Counted from the stretch's first letter, positions 1 to 8,349 are shown. The stretch is 64,000 nucleotides of DNA from Pyxidicoccus xibeiensis (GCF_024198175.1 NZ_JAJVKV010000001.1:1364001-1428000), one strand, 5' to 3'. Program-made: numbers and translations. The notes: generated by a model not told the origin, from the sequence alone.

Positions 1-1024
1 CACCGCGCCGCTCGGCGGGACCGAGTGGCTCAAGCAACCGCTCTTCATCGTGGACTCGGCGGGCGGCCTGCTGGCGCGAGGAGAGCTGGGCTTCGGGAAG
101 ATTCCCATGACGGGCAAGGGCCTGCGGCTCATGTGGCACCCGTTCAAGGCCGCGTTCCGCGCCGGCTCCGCCGAAGACCAGTGGGATGAGGCCAACGTGG
201 GCTTCTACTCCTGGGCGGGAGGCAACCAGACCACGGCGAGCGCGTTCGGCTCCTTCGCCTTCGGGGACCAGTGCTCCACGAGTGGCACGGCCGCGGCGTG
301 CTTCGGCAGCAGCAACCAGGCCAGCGGGACGGCGAGCTTCACCTCCGGCGCGTCTTCCATCGCGGGCGGGTTCGGCTCGGTGGCCATGGGCTTCACCAAC
401 GTCGCGGGCGGCCAGGGCTCGGTCGCCATCGGCTACCGGGTGGCGGCGAATGAGGACTATTCGATGGCGCTGGGGCACCGGGTGACGACGGCGACGCACA
501 CCGGCTCGTTCATCTGGGGTGACCAGTCGACCAACACCGTCTCCGCCAGCACCGCCAACAACCAGTTCATGGTGCGCGCCGCGGGCGGCGTGCGGCTGAG
601 GACGAACAGCGCCCTCACCACGGGGTGCGACCTGCCGGCGGGCTCGGGCGTGTTCACCTGCACGTCGGACCGGGAGACGAAGGAGGACTTCCGCCGCATC
701 GACGGCGAGGAGGTGCTGGCGAAGGTGGCGCGGCTGCCCGTCGAGAGCTGGCGCTACAGGGAGGAAGGCACCGGCGTGCGCCACCTGGGCCCCGTCGCCC
801 AGGACTTCCGCGCGGCGTTCGGACTGGGGACCGATGACAAGAGCATCGGCCTGCTCGACATCGACGGCGTCAACATGGTCGCCATCCAGGCCCTGGAGCG
901 GCGCACCCAGGAGCTGCGCGCGAAGAGCGCCGAGGTGGACGCACTGAGGGCCGAGCTCGCGGAGCTCAAGCGCGGCCTGTCCCGGCTGGAGGCCGCGGTC
1001 GAGCGCCGAAACATCCAGAGGTAA
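1..1024 (+). CDS. YadA-head-like surface protein with C-terminal S74 self-processing domain (5' end outside window)
   Basis: The frame is open from base 2, so the N-terminus lies outside the window; the GTG at 50 is internal. Roughly the first 150 visible residues carry degenerate repeats built around AFGSFAFG, GSVAMG and GSVAIG, as in the heads of YadA-type trimeric adhesins and in phage fibres. From base 662 the C-terminal ~120 residues look like an intramolecular-chaperone peptidase S74 domain. The expected Ser (665-667) and Lys (680-682) of the SDRETK motif are present, followed by LGPVAQDF and a terminal coiled coil. In this family the domain helps a trimer fold and then cleaves itself off. 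A trimeric, surface-exposed or fibre-like product is inferred. The binding target is unknown. Confidence 0.75.
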   Translation, partial: TAPLGGTEWLKQPLFIVDSAGGLLARGELGFGKIPMTGKGLRLMWHPFKAAFRAGSAEDQWDEANVGFYSWAGGNQTTASAFGSFAFGDQCSTSGTAAACFGSSNQASGTASFTSGASSIAGGFGSVAMGFTNVAGGQGSVAIGYRVAANEDYSMALGHRVTTATHTGSFIWGDQSTNTVSASTANNQFMVRAAGGVRLRTNSALTTGCDLPAGSGVFTCTSDRETKEDFRRIDGEEVLAKVARLPVESWRYREEGTGVRHLGPVAQDFRAAFGLGTDDKSIGLLDIDGVNMVAIQALERRTQELRAKSAEVDALRAELAELKRGLSRLEAAVERRNIQR

Positions 1025-1100
1025 TTGGATTGCATCCGTGTCGCGTCTTCCACTGTTCCACGGCAACCCGAGGTGAGCACCGGTCAACATCGCGCGGCGC

Positions 1101-1141
1101 GCAAAGCCAAACCACGGCTTTGCCTGATAGACAGGCAAAGC
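1101..1141 (+). promoter_or_regulatory. Three-segment alternative hairpin upstream of a lipoprotein gene
   Basis: GCAAAGCC (1101-1108) can pair with GGCTTTGC (1116-1123). The overlapping GCTTTGCCTG (1117-1126) can instead pair with CAGGCAAAGC (1132-1141) across a 5-base loop. The two hairpins exclude each other. The element lies 34 bases before a TTG start codon and has no T-tract. It could be a 5' leader switch for the lipoprotein gene or a processing/termination structure for the upstream gene. The pairing is seen directly; the role is inference. Confidence 0.45.
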
Positions 1142-1175
1142 GCGCACGCGCACGTCCCCTGACTGGAGGCACTCC

Positions 1176-1607
1176 TTGCGACACCTCTTCTCTGTCTCTT
1201 CTTCACTTCCCGCGCTGATGGCGGGGCTGCTGCTGACCGCCTGCGGTGGGCCCGAGGGCCCCGCCGCCGAGGAGCTGGGGGAAGGCACGGGCGAACAGGC
1301 TGCGGCGCTGACGAGCCCCTCCGCTTCGATTTCGTGCGCCCGCACGTCCGGAATCGACATCAGCTGCACGGCCAATGCCTCGGGCGGTAGCGCGCCCTAC
1401 GACCCGCAGTGGCAGAATCGCCGCCTCATGATGGGCCGGATCTACGTCGAGGGCTACGACTCGGGCGGCTACACCCGCGTCGTCGACTGCCTCACGCCGG
1501 AGCCGGGTGGCACCACGTTCTCGCTGACCATCCGGTTCAGGGTGTTCGACGCGAACGGCGCCGTCTCCAATGAAGCGCAGGCTGGCCCCTTCGAGTGCGC
1601 CTTCTGA
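1176..1607 (+). CDS. Hypothetical lipoprotein
   Basis: 143-residue predicted lipoprotein of unknown function. The TTG at 1176 is chosen because GGAGG (1165-1169) sits 6 bases upstream; an ATG at 1218 is a weaker alternative that would shorten the signal peptide. Residues 1-23 form a signal peptide ending in the lipobox LLTAC, so the mature protein would be lipidated. The mature part has a short acidic linker and then about 90 residues with four cysteines and a pattern typical of a small beta-sandwich, which could form two disulfides in the periplasm or on the surface. It has no obvious catalytic motif. The next gene is convergent, 68 bases away. Confidence 0.6.
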   Translation: MRHLFSVSSSLPALMAGLLLTACGGPEGPAAEELGEGTGEQAAALTSPSASISCARTSGIDISCTANASGGSAPYDPQWQNRRLMMGRIYVEGYDSGGYTRVVDCLTPEPGGTTFSLTIRFRVFDANGAVSNEAQAGPFECAF

Positions 1608-1675
1608 TGAGGCGCTGCCACGCCAGGTAGCCGCTGCATCGCGCCGCCTCTCCATACGCGGGGCGGCGCGGGTCT

Positions 1676-2686
1676 TCAGCCCGCCTTCGCCAGGGGCATC
1701 GGCATGGCGGGTGCTTCGTCCCAGCCCAGGTGCAGCCGCAGGTCGCCGTGCCCGCAGCACGTGCAGCGGTTCCGGGCGTGAAGGCCCAGCCGGTGAAGCA
1801 GCGCCCGTGCATTCTCGCGCCACAGGGACGGGCCGGCGAACAGGCCCGGCGTCACCCACCATGCGTTGAGCGACAGCGAGTCCTCCAGCGAGGACACGTC
1901 GTGCCACCAGCCGGGCGGCAGCAGCAGCACCTCTCCGGGATTGATGACGGCCTCGTAGCCCTGAGCATGTGCCGCCTCGGGGTGCCGGGCGAGGTCCGGC
2001 CGGGCGACCCGCACCTCGCTGAAGACGGTGGTCCACTCGAAGACGTCCGACGGGTAGAGCCGGGCCGAGTCCTCGGGCGGAAAGAGGATGAAGCGCTTGC
2101 GGCCACGCAGCACCGCGTGGAGGTTGATGGCGTCGATGTCGTAGTGCAGCGGCGTGTGCGCGCCCTTGCGGCCCATCCACAGCCCCGTCTTCGGCAGCCC
2201 CATGCCCGAGGGGAACAGGGGACGGAAGTCGAAGTCCTCGCGCAGCCTGTTGGAGCCGCCGAGCACGGAGGCGTCATAGGCGAAGTACAGGTCGGGCCCG
2301 CCGTCGGCCAGCGGGCCTCGGCCCTCCAGCCCGTCCACGTACGTCCCCAGCGTGGCCTTCAGGGCGTTGCGCCGGGTGAAGCGGTGCAGCCACACCTCCT
2401 GCTCGCCGCACACGTCGCGGAAGTACGCGGGCGTCCACTTGCGCAGCGCGGGCCAGTCGGAAATGGCGCGTGTGAGGATGACGGGCGTGGTGCGCTTCGC
2501 GAGCGCTTCGGGCGACAGCCGCGCCACGCGCTCCACCTGCGTCCAGGGCTTCATCCCGGTGCTCGGCTTGCGGACTGACACCGCGTCCATGGCGTGTCCC
2601 TGCACATCGAGCGGCTTCACCCCGGTGCTCAGCTTGTGGATGGACGCTGCGTCCATGGCGTGTCCCCGCGAATCCGAGGGCTTCAT
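1676..2686 (-). CDS. JmjC/cupin-like Fe(II) 2-oxoglutarate-dependent oxygenase
   Basis: 336 residues starting at the ATG at 2686, whose ATGA overlaps the stop of the upstream gene and which follows a strong GGAGGTGA. After a repetitive N-terminus (two 22-residue repeats), residues ~60-330 read as a cupin-like (Cupin_8/JmjC) hydroxylase. Facial-triad residues H181, D183 (HYD) and H262 (PPGWWHDV) are visible, with K197 (GRKRF) a likely 2-oxoglutarate ligand. Members of this family hydroxylate protein side chains or small molecules; the substrate here is unknown. A CTCCGH motif follows the core near the C-terminus. It is the last gene of a three-gene unit with a TVP38 membrane protein and a GNAT protein. 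Confidence 0.75.
   Translation of the reverse strand: MKPSDSRGHAMDAASIHKLSTGVKPLDVQGHAMDAVSVRKPSTGMKPWTQVERVARLSPEALAKRTTPVILTRAISDWPALRKWTPAYFRDVCGEQEVWLHRFTRRNALKATLGTYVDGLEGRGPLADGGPDLYFAYDASVLGGSNRLREDFDFRPLFPSGMGLPKTGLWMGRKGAHTPLHYDIDAINLHAVLRGRKRFILFPPEDSARLYPSDVFEWTTVFSEVRVARPDLARHPEAAHAQGYEAVINPGEVLLLPPGWWHDVSSLEDSLSLNAWWVTPGLFAGPSLWRENARALLHRLGLHARNRCTCCGHGDLRLHLGWDEAPAMPMPLAKAG
2555..2686 (-). repeat. Tandem 66-bp (22-codon) repeat at the start of the oxygenase gene
   Basis: Two head-to-tail 66-base units encode GHAMDAASIHKLSTG and then GHAMDAVSVRKPSTG, each preceded by M/V-KP. A third unit begins at 2554 with ATG-AAG-CCC and then diverges. The exact period of 66 keeps the frame and places a potential start codon (ATG, GTG, ATG at 2686, 2620, 2554) at the same point of each unit. 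It looks like a recent in-frame duplication of the gene's 5' end. Confidence 0.8.
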
Positions 2687-3354
2687 CCCATCACCTCCCG
2701 CGCCGCCACCGGCGCACCGAGCCTCCGCTTCGCCCACGCGGTGAGCCCCACCGCGCTCAGCGCCGTGAGCCCCACCGTCACCCAGAGCCCGAGCGAGCCG
2801 CCTCCGCCCTCCACCATTCCCGCAGCCCCATGTCCCAGGATGAGGAAGAGCAGCGTGGCCGGCAGGCTCCCCACCGCCGTGCCCGCAAGGAAGGCCGCCG
2901 GGCTCACCCGCGTCAGCCCCAGCGCGTAGTTGAGCGCGCCATACGGAGCCAGCGGCGACAGGCGCAGCAGGCACACTGCTCCGAAGCCCCCCTCACCCAG
3001 CGCCGCGTCCAGCCGCGCCAGTCCGGGGAAGCGCTCGCTCATCCGTGCGAAGGGGCCCCGTGCCAGCCGCGCGACGTAGAAGGCCACCAGGTCCACGCCC
3101 AGGCTGAGCAACATCAGCAGCAGGCCGCCACCCCATGGGCCATAGAGCGCACCGGCGATGAGGGTGAAGGGCGTGGTGGGCAGCAGCAGCAACGTGGCCA
3201 CGCTGTACGCGAGGCTGAAGAGGACCGCGCCCCGCGGGCCCGACGCGCGCACCGTGTCCAGCACCGGCAGCGCGCCCTCGGCCAGCGGACGCAGCAGCAG
3301 CAGCGTCGCCACGACGCCCAGCAGCATCAACAGCGCGGGCAGGTGGCGCTTCAT
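2683..3354 (-). CDS. TVP38/TMEM64 (DedA-like, SNARE-associated) membrane protein
   Basis: 223-residue integral membrane protein with about five hydrophobic helices. The central region runs from LLLPTTPFTLIAGALYG to a C-terminal RLSPLAPYGALNYALG motif, the typical arrangement of VTT-domain proteins. These share the re-entrant-loop fold of DedA proteins, implicated in lipid scrambling or proton-coupled transport in other bacteria. The start at 3354 overlaps the stop of the upstream GNAT gene (ATGA) and its own stop overlaps the next start, so translation is probably coupled across the three genes. The exact transported species cannot be told from sequence. Confidence 0.8.
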   Translation of the reverse strand: MKRHLPALLMLLGVVATLLLLRPLAEGALPVLDTVRASGPRGAVLFSLAYSVATLLLLPTTPFTLIAGALYGPWGGGLLLMLLSLGVDLVAFYVARLARGPFARMSERFPGLARLDAALGEGGFGAVCLLRLSPLAPYGALNYALGLTRVSPAAFLAGTAVGSLPATLLFLILGHGAAGMVEGGGGSLGLWVTVGLTALSAVGLTAWAKRRLGAPVAAREVMG

Positions 3355-4583
3355 GCGTGCTCCTTGAAGGGATGGCGGGCCGTCCAGCGCGGCTGCACGA
3401 GCGGGAGGAGGCTCTTCGCCAGCGGGTACAGCAGCGGCTCGCGGTGGCGCGTGAAGAGGTTCAGCGCCACCGGCTCGGCGCCCAGCGCGCTCTTGCGCTC
3501 CAGCGAGGTGCGACCGAACTGAACCCGGTGCGCGCCCGTGTCGATGCCGTACTCCACGTCGTCCAGCATCGCGTTGAAGTAGAGCGCCAGTCGCTCGTTG
3601 TGTGCGTAGTCCAGGCCCAGGTAGTAGCTCTCCAGCTCGTCGCCCGCGCGCAGGCGGCTGTTGAAGGCCACCAGGTCTCCGCGCTCGAAGTAGCCGACGA
3701 AGTCGAAGGCGTCTCCCAGCGCCTCCTTGAGCTGCACGAAGTACGACGCCCCCACCTTCGAGGGACGCAGCCGCGAGCGCTGGAGGACCGCGCCGTACAG
3801 CGCCTCCACCTTCGGACCGGAGTCCGCAATCTGCCCAGCGCTCAGGCTCCGTCGCTCCACGCCCTCGAACTGGCGCCGCACGCGCCGGGCCTGCGCGCGG
3901 TACTTGGTGGTGAGGTCGCCCAGGTAGTCCTCGAAGCGCCGCCACGTGGGGCGCACGGTGAGCACCATGGTGGGCTCCACCTGGATGCAGTCCAGCCCCG
4001 CGCGCTCCAGTGCGCGGTTGGCACCGTGCGCGTCCGGCGCGAGGTCCTTCACCAGCACCATCGTCACCCGCTCGCGCGCCTGGAGGACGTCCACCGCCTC
4101 GGCCAGCGCGGACCAGGCTCGCTCCGAGTCCAGCTCCGGCCGGTGCGCGAAGCCATGCGGGCCGCACACGAAGAGGTTGCCGCAGATGAGGACCCGCGCG
4201 CGCATGCGCCCCAGCACGCGCTTGAGCTGCGCGCGCACGAAGAAGGACGTGCCCGCCGACTCCGCGCCCTCGGCCAGCAGGTTGGGCCCGAAGCTGTCCA
4301 TGCCGAAGTCCACGCACTGGAAGCTCGCCACCGCCACCGGGCGGTCCTGCTCGCGGAAGAGGGCGTAGAAGAACGTCATGCGCTCGGGGCGGCTGCGCTC
4401 CAGGGCTCGCAGGTACGTGGGCTGGAGGAAGACGTGCCCGGCGTCCACCACCGTGCGCCAGTCCGCGTCCGGCAGGGCCTCCGCGGTGGAGTACAGCTCA
4501 CAGTGCAGGCCGCTCGCCGCGACGGTGTTGCCAGGGGTCCGCGAATACCTCGCGGCCGAGGAGTGCTTCATCGCCAGTTGCAT
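3351..4583 (-). CDS. GNAT-fold N-acyltransferase (BioF2-like/FemAB-like)
   Basis: 410 residues from the ATG at 4583, preceded by GGAGA at a 5-base spacing; a TTG at 4622 would add 13 residues without a clear ribosome site. The C-terminal half contains the BioF2-like acetyltransferase layout (Acetyltransf_6 type): a KYRAQARRVRRQFEG helix, then VGYFERGDLVAFNSRL and a SYYLGLDYAHN strand-turn, then YGIDTGAHRVQFGRTS. Related proteins transfer acyl or aminoacyl groups in cell-envelope or small-molecule pathways. No signal peptide is present, so it is probably cytoplasmic. It is the first gene of the unit with the TVP38 and JmjC genes, divergent from the VIT-VWA gene. Confidence 0.65.
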   Translation of the reverse strand: MQLAMKHSSAARYSRTPGNTVAASGLHCELYSTAEALPDADWRTVVDAGHVFLQPTYLRALERSRPERMTFFYALFREQDRPVAVASFQCVDFGMDSFGPNLLAEGAESAGTSFFVRAQLKRVLGRMRARVLICGNLFVCGPHGFAHRPELDSERAWSALAEAVDVLQARERVTMVLVKDLAPDAHGANRALERAGLDCIQVEPTMVLTVRPTWRRFEDYLGDLTTKYRAQARRVRRQFEGVERRSLSAGQIADSGPKVEALYGAVLQRSRLRPSKVGASYFVQLKEALGDAFDFVGYFERGDLVAFNSRLRAGDELESYYLGLDYAHNERLALYFNAMLDDVEYGIDTGAHRVQFGRTSLERKSALGAEPVALNLFTRHREPLLYPLAKSLLPLVQPRWTARHPFKEHA

Positions 4584-4947
4584 GAGGGTCTCCGTGCAGT
4601 GCGCTTCCTGGGAGGCCACCAACGCAACCGCCGTGCCGCGTCACCGTGATGGGCCAGGTGCGCGGTTTTCCTGGAGATGGCCTGCGCACGGAGACCCGGC
4701 GCGTGTGCAGCCCGTCGCACACCGCGCGACGCGGGTGACGGTGGCGCCTGGCGTCACGGGCTGCACGGTGGCCGTCCTCACCGGCAAGCAGGCGTACGGA
4801 GACTCTGAGTCATCAATGACATGGGGTCGGTGGGGGACGTTGTCAGTCGGCCTGGGGCTGCGCCGTGGGTGCGCTGGAACCCGAAGGCTCGAATCGAGGC
4901 ACACACTGACGAACGCGGAGCGGCAGGAGCGTGGTACCGGTGGTCGG

Positions 4948-7212
4948 ATGGTCTCGGTGGATGGCAGACAGCTGCCGCTCACCGCCGTGGCACTGAGAGC
5001 GGAGGCGCAGGGGGGCATTGCCCGCGTCACGCTCACCCAGCAGTTCCAGAATCCCTACGCGGAGCCGCTCCAGGTCAGCTACCAGGTACCGATGCCGGCG
5101 GACGGCGCGGTGGCGGGGTACGCGTTCCGAATCGGTGAGCGCCGCATCGTGGGCGAGGTCGACAAGGTGCAGGCCGCGCGTGAGCGCTTCGACCAGGCGC
5201 TGGTCTCCGGCAGGACGGCGGCGCTGCTCACGCAGGAGCGGACCAGCCTCTTCACGCAGGAGCTGGGCAATGTGCCTCCGGGCCAGCCGCTCACCGTCGA
5301 GCTGACCGTGGACCAGCGCCTGCGCTGGCTGTCCGAGGGAATGTGGGAATGGCGGTTCCCCACCGTCGTCGCACCTCGCTACCTGGGCGCGGAGGGGCAC
5401 ACTCCGGATGCGGACCGCATCTGCGTGGACGTGGCCAGTGGGCCCACGGGCCTCGGCGTCACGTTCGAGCTGTCCATCGGAGATGTGCTCTTGGATGGAC
5501 GCGAGCCCGAGTGTCCGAGCCATCCGGTGCGCTGCTCGCATGAGACGGGGAAGGCAGTGGCTCGGCTGGAGCAGGGCGCGTTGCTGGACCGGGACATCGT
5601 GGTGCGGTGGCCTGTGGCCACGCCCGAGGCCGGTGTGCGACTGCATGGGGCTCGGCTGGAAGGGCGGTTGGCGGAGAGTGCGTTCGGGCTGCTCACGCTG
5701 GTGCCGCCCGCAGTGAAGCCGGCGGGGATGGCTCGGGACCTCGTCATCCTGCTGGACGTGAGCGGCTCCATGGGTGGACCTCCGCTGGAGTACTGCAAGC
5801 GCGTCATCTGCTCGCTCATCGACACGCTGGAGGAGCGGGACTCGCTGGAGCTGTTGGTGTTCAGCAGCCAGGTGCGGCGCTGGACTGGGGGGCCCGTGCC
5901 CGCGAATGAGGTCATGCGGGGCGAGGCCATGTCCTGGGTGCGGAAGCTGGCCGTGGGCGGTGCAACCCACATGCACCAGGGCATCCAGGAGGCCCTCCGT
6001 CCGCTGCGTCCGGACAGCCAGCGTCAGGTGCTGCTCTTCACCGACGGCTTCATCGGCTTCGAGCAGGACATCGTGAGTCACCTCCTCTGGCACCTGCCTC
6101 GCGGTTCGCGGCTGCACACGGTGGGCGTGGGGTCGTCGGTGAACCGCTCGCTTACCCAGGCCGCGGCGCGGGCGGGGCGGGGCGTGGAGGTGCTCATCGG
6201 GCTGGACGAGGACGTGGAGCGCGGCACCGCCCGGCTCATCGCGGCGACCCGGGCTCCCGTGGTGGTGGAGGTCACCGTGGAGGGGGACGCCGTCGAGGAC
6301 GTGGCGCCCGCTTCGGTGACGGACCTGCTGGCGGGGGCGCCGGTGCTCCTGTCGCTCAAGCTGCGCCCGGAGGGCGGGCCGCTCACGGTGAGAGGACGGA
6401 CTCCCGAAGGTTCATGGGAGAGACGGCTCCTGGTTCCTCCGCTGCGTCCGGGAGAGGGCAGCCCGGCCATCGCGGCGCTGTATGCGCGGGAGAAGGTGGA
6501 AGACCTCTCGATGCGGATTGCCGGAGGTGCTCCGCGCGAGGAGATGGAGCCGAGCATCGAGCGGCTCGGACTGGAGCATCGGATTGCCACGGCGCTGACG
6601 GCCTGGATTGCAGTGAGCGAGGAGCCCACCGTGGATGCCACCGCGCCCACCCGGCGTGAGGTGATGCCACAGGAATTGCCGCATGGGATGTCCGCGAGCG
6701 GTCTGGGGCTCCAGCTCTCGGGAGGGATGGTATCGCGACCACTCATCCAGGTGAGGCGGATAGCACCGGCGGCTTCTGGGGCGGAACCGCCCTCTCCTCC
6801 TGAGTTCCTGGGACGGGCACCCATCAGGGCGTTCATGGTGGTGACCGAGGAACCGGAGCGCACGGAGCGCCCGCGGCGCAAGCCCAAGCGCAGTGGGCAT
6901 CGCCGCGATGAGGTGGATGTGGCACCGGAACAGGGCCCCATCGTTCTGCGGGGACGCAGGCTGGGCGCGTCCGACGGGCTCGACACGCTGGAGCTCCAAT
7001 GCGAGGCCTTGTTCTGGGACCCGGGTGTCACGTTCGAGGCGGAGCTCGCTGACGGCACGCGCATCACGCTCGACGTGGACCTGACGACGAGCACGCGGAA
7101 GATGCTCGTCACACACGGTCAGCAGGTGCGGCTCCGTTTCAAGTCCGTGCCCAGCGAAGTGGTCATGCTGCGCTGGACCTGCAACGACGTGGAGTACGTC
7201 GTGGCGTTATGA
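4948..7212 (+). CDS. VIT domain and von Willebrand factor A domain protein
   Basis: 754 residues from the ATG at 4948; an in-frame ATG at 4816 is possible but would add 44 poorly conserved-looking residues. Residues 1-125 match a vault/inter-alpha-trypsin (VIT) domain (TLTQQFQNPYAEPLQVSY, GEVDKVQAARERFDQA). A VWA domain follows with the metal-binding DVSGS motif at D270, then TDGFIG. The last ~75 residues form another beta domain with DGTRITLDVDL. No signal peptide or membrane segment is visible. VIT-VWA proteins are usually scaffolds for protein-protein contacts; the partner is unknown. Its stop codon lies inside sequence that is repeated 3.5 kb downstream, where the Sit island begins. Confidence 0.75.
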   Translation: MVSVDGRQLPLTAVALRAEAQGGIARVTLTQQFQNPYAEPLQVSYQVPMPADGAVAGYAFRIGERRIVGEVDKVQAARERFDQALVSGRTAALLTQERTSLFTQELGNVPPGQPLTVELTVDQRLRWLSEGMWEWRFPTVVAPRYLGAEGHTPDADRICVDVASGPTGLGVTFELSIGDVLLDGREPECPSHPVRCSHETGKAVARLEQGALLDRDIVVRWPVATPEAGVRLHGARLEGRLAESAFGLLTLVPPAVKPAGMARDLVILLDVSGSMGGPPLEYCKRVICSLIDTLEERDSLELLVFSSQVRRWTGGPVPANEVMRGEAMSWVRKLAVGGATHMHQGIQEALRPLRPDSQRQVLLFTDGFIGFEQDIVSHLLWHLPRGSRLHTVGVGSSVNRSLTQAAARAGRGVEVLIGLDEDVERGTARLIAATRAPVVVEVTVEGDAVEDVAPASVTDLLAGAPVLLSLKLRPEGGPLTVRGRTPEGSWERRLLVPPLRPGEGSPAIAALYAREKVEDLSMRIAGGAPREEMEPSIERLGLEHRIATALTAWIAVSEEPTVDATAPTRREVMPQELPHGMSASGLGLQLSGGMVSRPLIQVRRIAPAASGAEPPSPPEFLGRAPIRAFMVVTEEPERTERPRRKPKRSGHRRDEVDVAPEQGPIVLRGRRLGASDGLDTLELQCEALFWDPGVTFEAELADGTRITLDVDLTTSTRKMLVTHGQQVRLRFKSVPSEVVMLRWTCNDVEYVVAL

Positions 7213-7244
7213 TGGCGAGTTCCTGATGGTAGGGTTCTCGAGGC

Positions 7245-7364
7245 ATGCGAGCTCTTCACGCCCTCTGGTTCTCGATGCTGGCCCTGTGCTGGGCAGGCTG
7301 TGCCACCGTCACGCACGCGCCCATGCAGCAGCACCGGGCCGAGGCGGAACCTGAGGACCGATGA
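7245..7364 (+). pseudogene. Truncated SitA6-type lipoprotein toxin gene (deletion remnant)
   Basis: The 39-residue frame begins MRALHALWFSMLALCWAGC, nearly identical to the intact toxin at 10799, including the lipobox Cys. After about 35 codons it jumps directly to the last bases of the intact gene (CTGAGGACCGATGACCCG), so codons for about 185 residues including the whole toxin domain are missing. The remaining frame ends in TGA that overlaps the start of the following immunity gene as ATGA. It could still encode a tiny exported lipopeptide, but a toxin function is lost. Confidence 0.8.
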
Positions 7365-8087
7365 CCCGATTCTTCTGGGTGGATGAGGACAACGCGGTTG
7401 CGGAGACGTACGGTGGCTACGTCGACGCAACGAGCAGGTGGGGGACTGCCCGGTGTGCAGTGCCACTCGTGTGGCGTCACCTGGAGTGGTGCAGGCCACA
7501 AGTACCCATGCATTGACCTGTCACAACTGCCGGAGCACCACGAGTTCGTGAAGGCCAGACCCGAGCCCTTCTCCGAGTTCGCGCGCCTGCGCGAGCTGGT
7601 TCGCCCCCTGGCTCCACCTGATGCCTGGCTCCCCCCCGGCACGGGCTTTGGGCCGCTGGAAGGCACTGCCTCCGGAAAGCTCGCGGCCTTCGTATGGGTA
7701 TCGGGGCTGGTACCTCTCGTACGACAGGAGACGTTCGCGCAGCTTCATGCAGAAGGTCTGCGGGGACTGAGGGCCTGCCCGACAGCATTGCGGTACCGGC
7801 AGAAGAAGAACCCGCCCGAGCTACTGGAACTCCAGATTGAACCGCTCGGCCGGCTGCACCCGGACTGCATCCCTCCAGACGTGCCTCCACCGTGCGCCAA
7901 CTGTGGCCGTCACGGCTTCCGGCGCCCCGAAGAGCCCATCCTGGACACGGCGTCCCTGCCCATGGACCGGGACCTGTTCCGCGTGGGCAACTTCGCCACC
8001 ATGGTCATCGGCACCGAGCGGTTCAGGGAGGTCGTGCTCCGCCTGGAGCTGGACGGCCTCACTTTCCGCGCGCTGCCCACGCGCTAA
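7361..8087 (+). pseudogene. SitI6-type double-CXXCG immunity gene with +1 frameshift near its 5' end
   Basis: The copy begins MTRFFWVDEDNAVAE like the intact immunity gene at 11474 but has one extra G in the run at 7440-7444. Translation from ATG 7361 therefore ends at a stop at 7514-7516. The remaining ~210 codons are open in the next frame and keep both motifs (CHSCG and CANCG). An in-frame ATG at 7383 would give a 234-residue protein with a scrambled N-terminus, so partial immunity cannot be excluded. The sequence is otherwise well preserved against its paralog, which suggests a recent lesion or a sequencing error in the G-run. Confidence 0.75.
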
Positions 8088-8349
8088 CCTGCTCTAGCAA
8101 ATTCCATTAAGACGGTCTCCGCTGAGAGGTTGTCCGTCCTTCCTCTTGAAGGGGGCTAATTAGTCGCTATCCCGTGCATGGCCGATCAAGTTCGTCGCTA
8201 ACGAATGGGACAACGAGCGCGACGAGAACGTCGTCGAGCAGGCCTCGCTTACGTACGCCTTCTGCGAGTTGGTGCGGTGACTTCTGAGCGAACTGTATGA
8301 GTGTTGTTGGTCGGCACGACGGTGTACGATGCCCCCCGCGAGGGCGGCT
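8088..8349 (+). other. Spacer before the DUF262 gene with an orphan coding fragment (8164-8280)
   Basis: Between the first immunity copy and the DUF262 gene there is a short open stretch from 8164 to the TGA at 8278-8280. It reads [18 protein letters not shown] and ends in CELVR. It has protein-like composition but no start codon or ribosome site, so it looks like the tail of a lost gene; I do not recognise the family. Short imperfect matches to sequence just after the DUF262 gene are present: TAACCTGC at 8085 and 10495, and TGAAGGGGG at 8147 and 10532. They may mark insertion edges. Confidence 0.4.

Larger units (their letters stand above)
7203..8087 (+). repeat. Left copy of a duplicated SitA/SitI locus (right copy 10757-12193)
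   Basis: About 42 bases before the first start codon (7203-7244 versus 10757-10798), the signal-peptide codons of the toxin gene, its last bases and the whole immunity gene occur twice in the same orientation about 3.5 kb apart. Both leaders contain the shared sequence TAGGGTTC followed by GAGGC and ATG. The left copy has lost most of the toxin gene and carries a frameshift in the immunity gene; the right copy is intact. Confidence 0.85.

Noticed and set aside
3357-4649. Plus-strand 430-codon frame opposite the GNAT gene
   Set aside because: His/Arg-rich shadow with no ribosome site; the minus-strand product has a natural composition and overlapping operon junctions.
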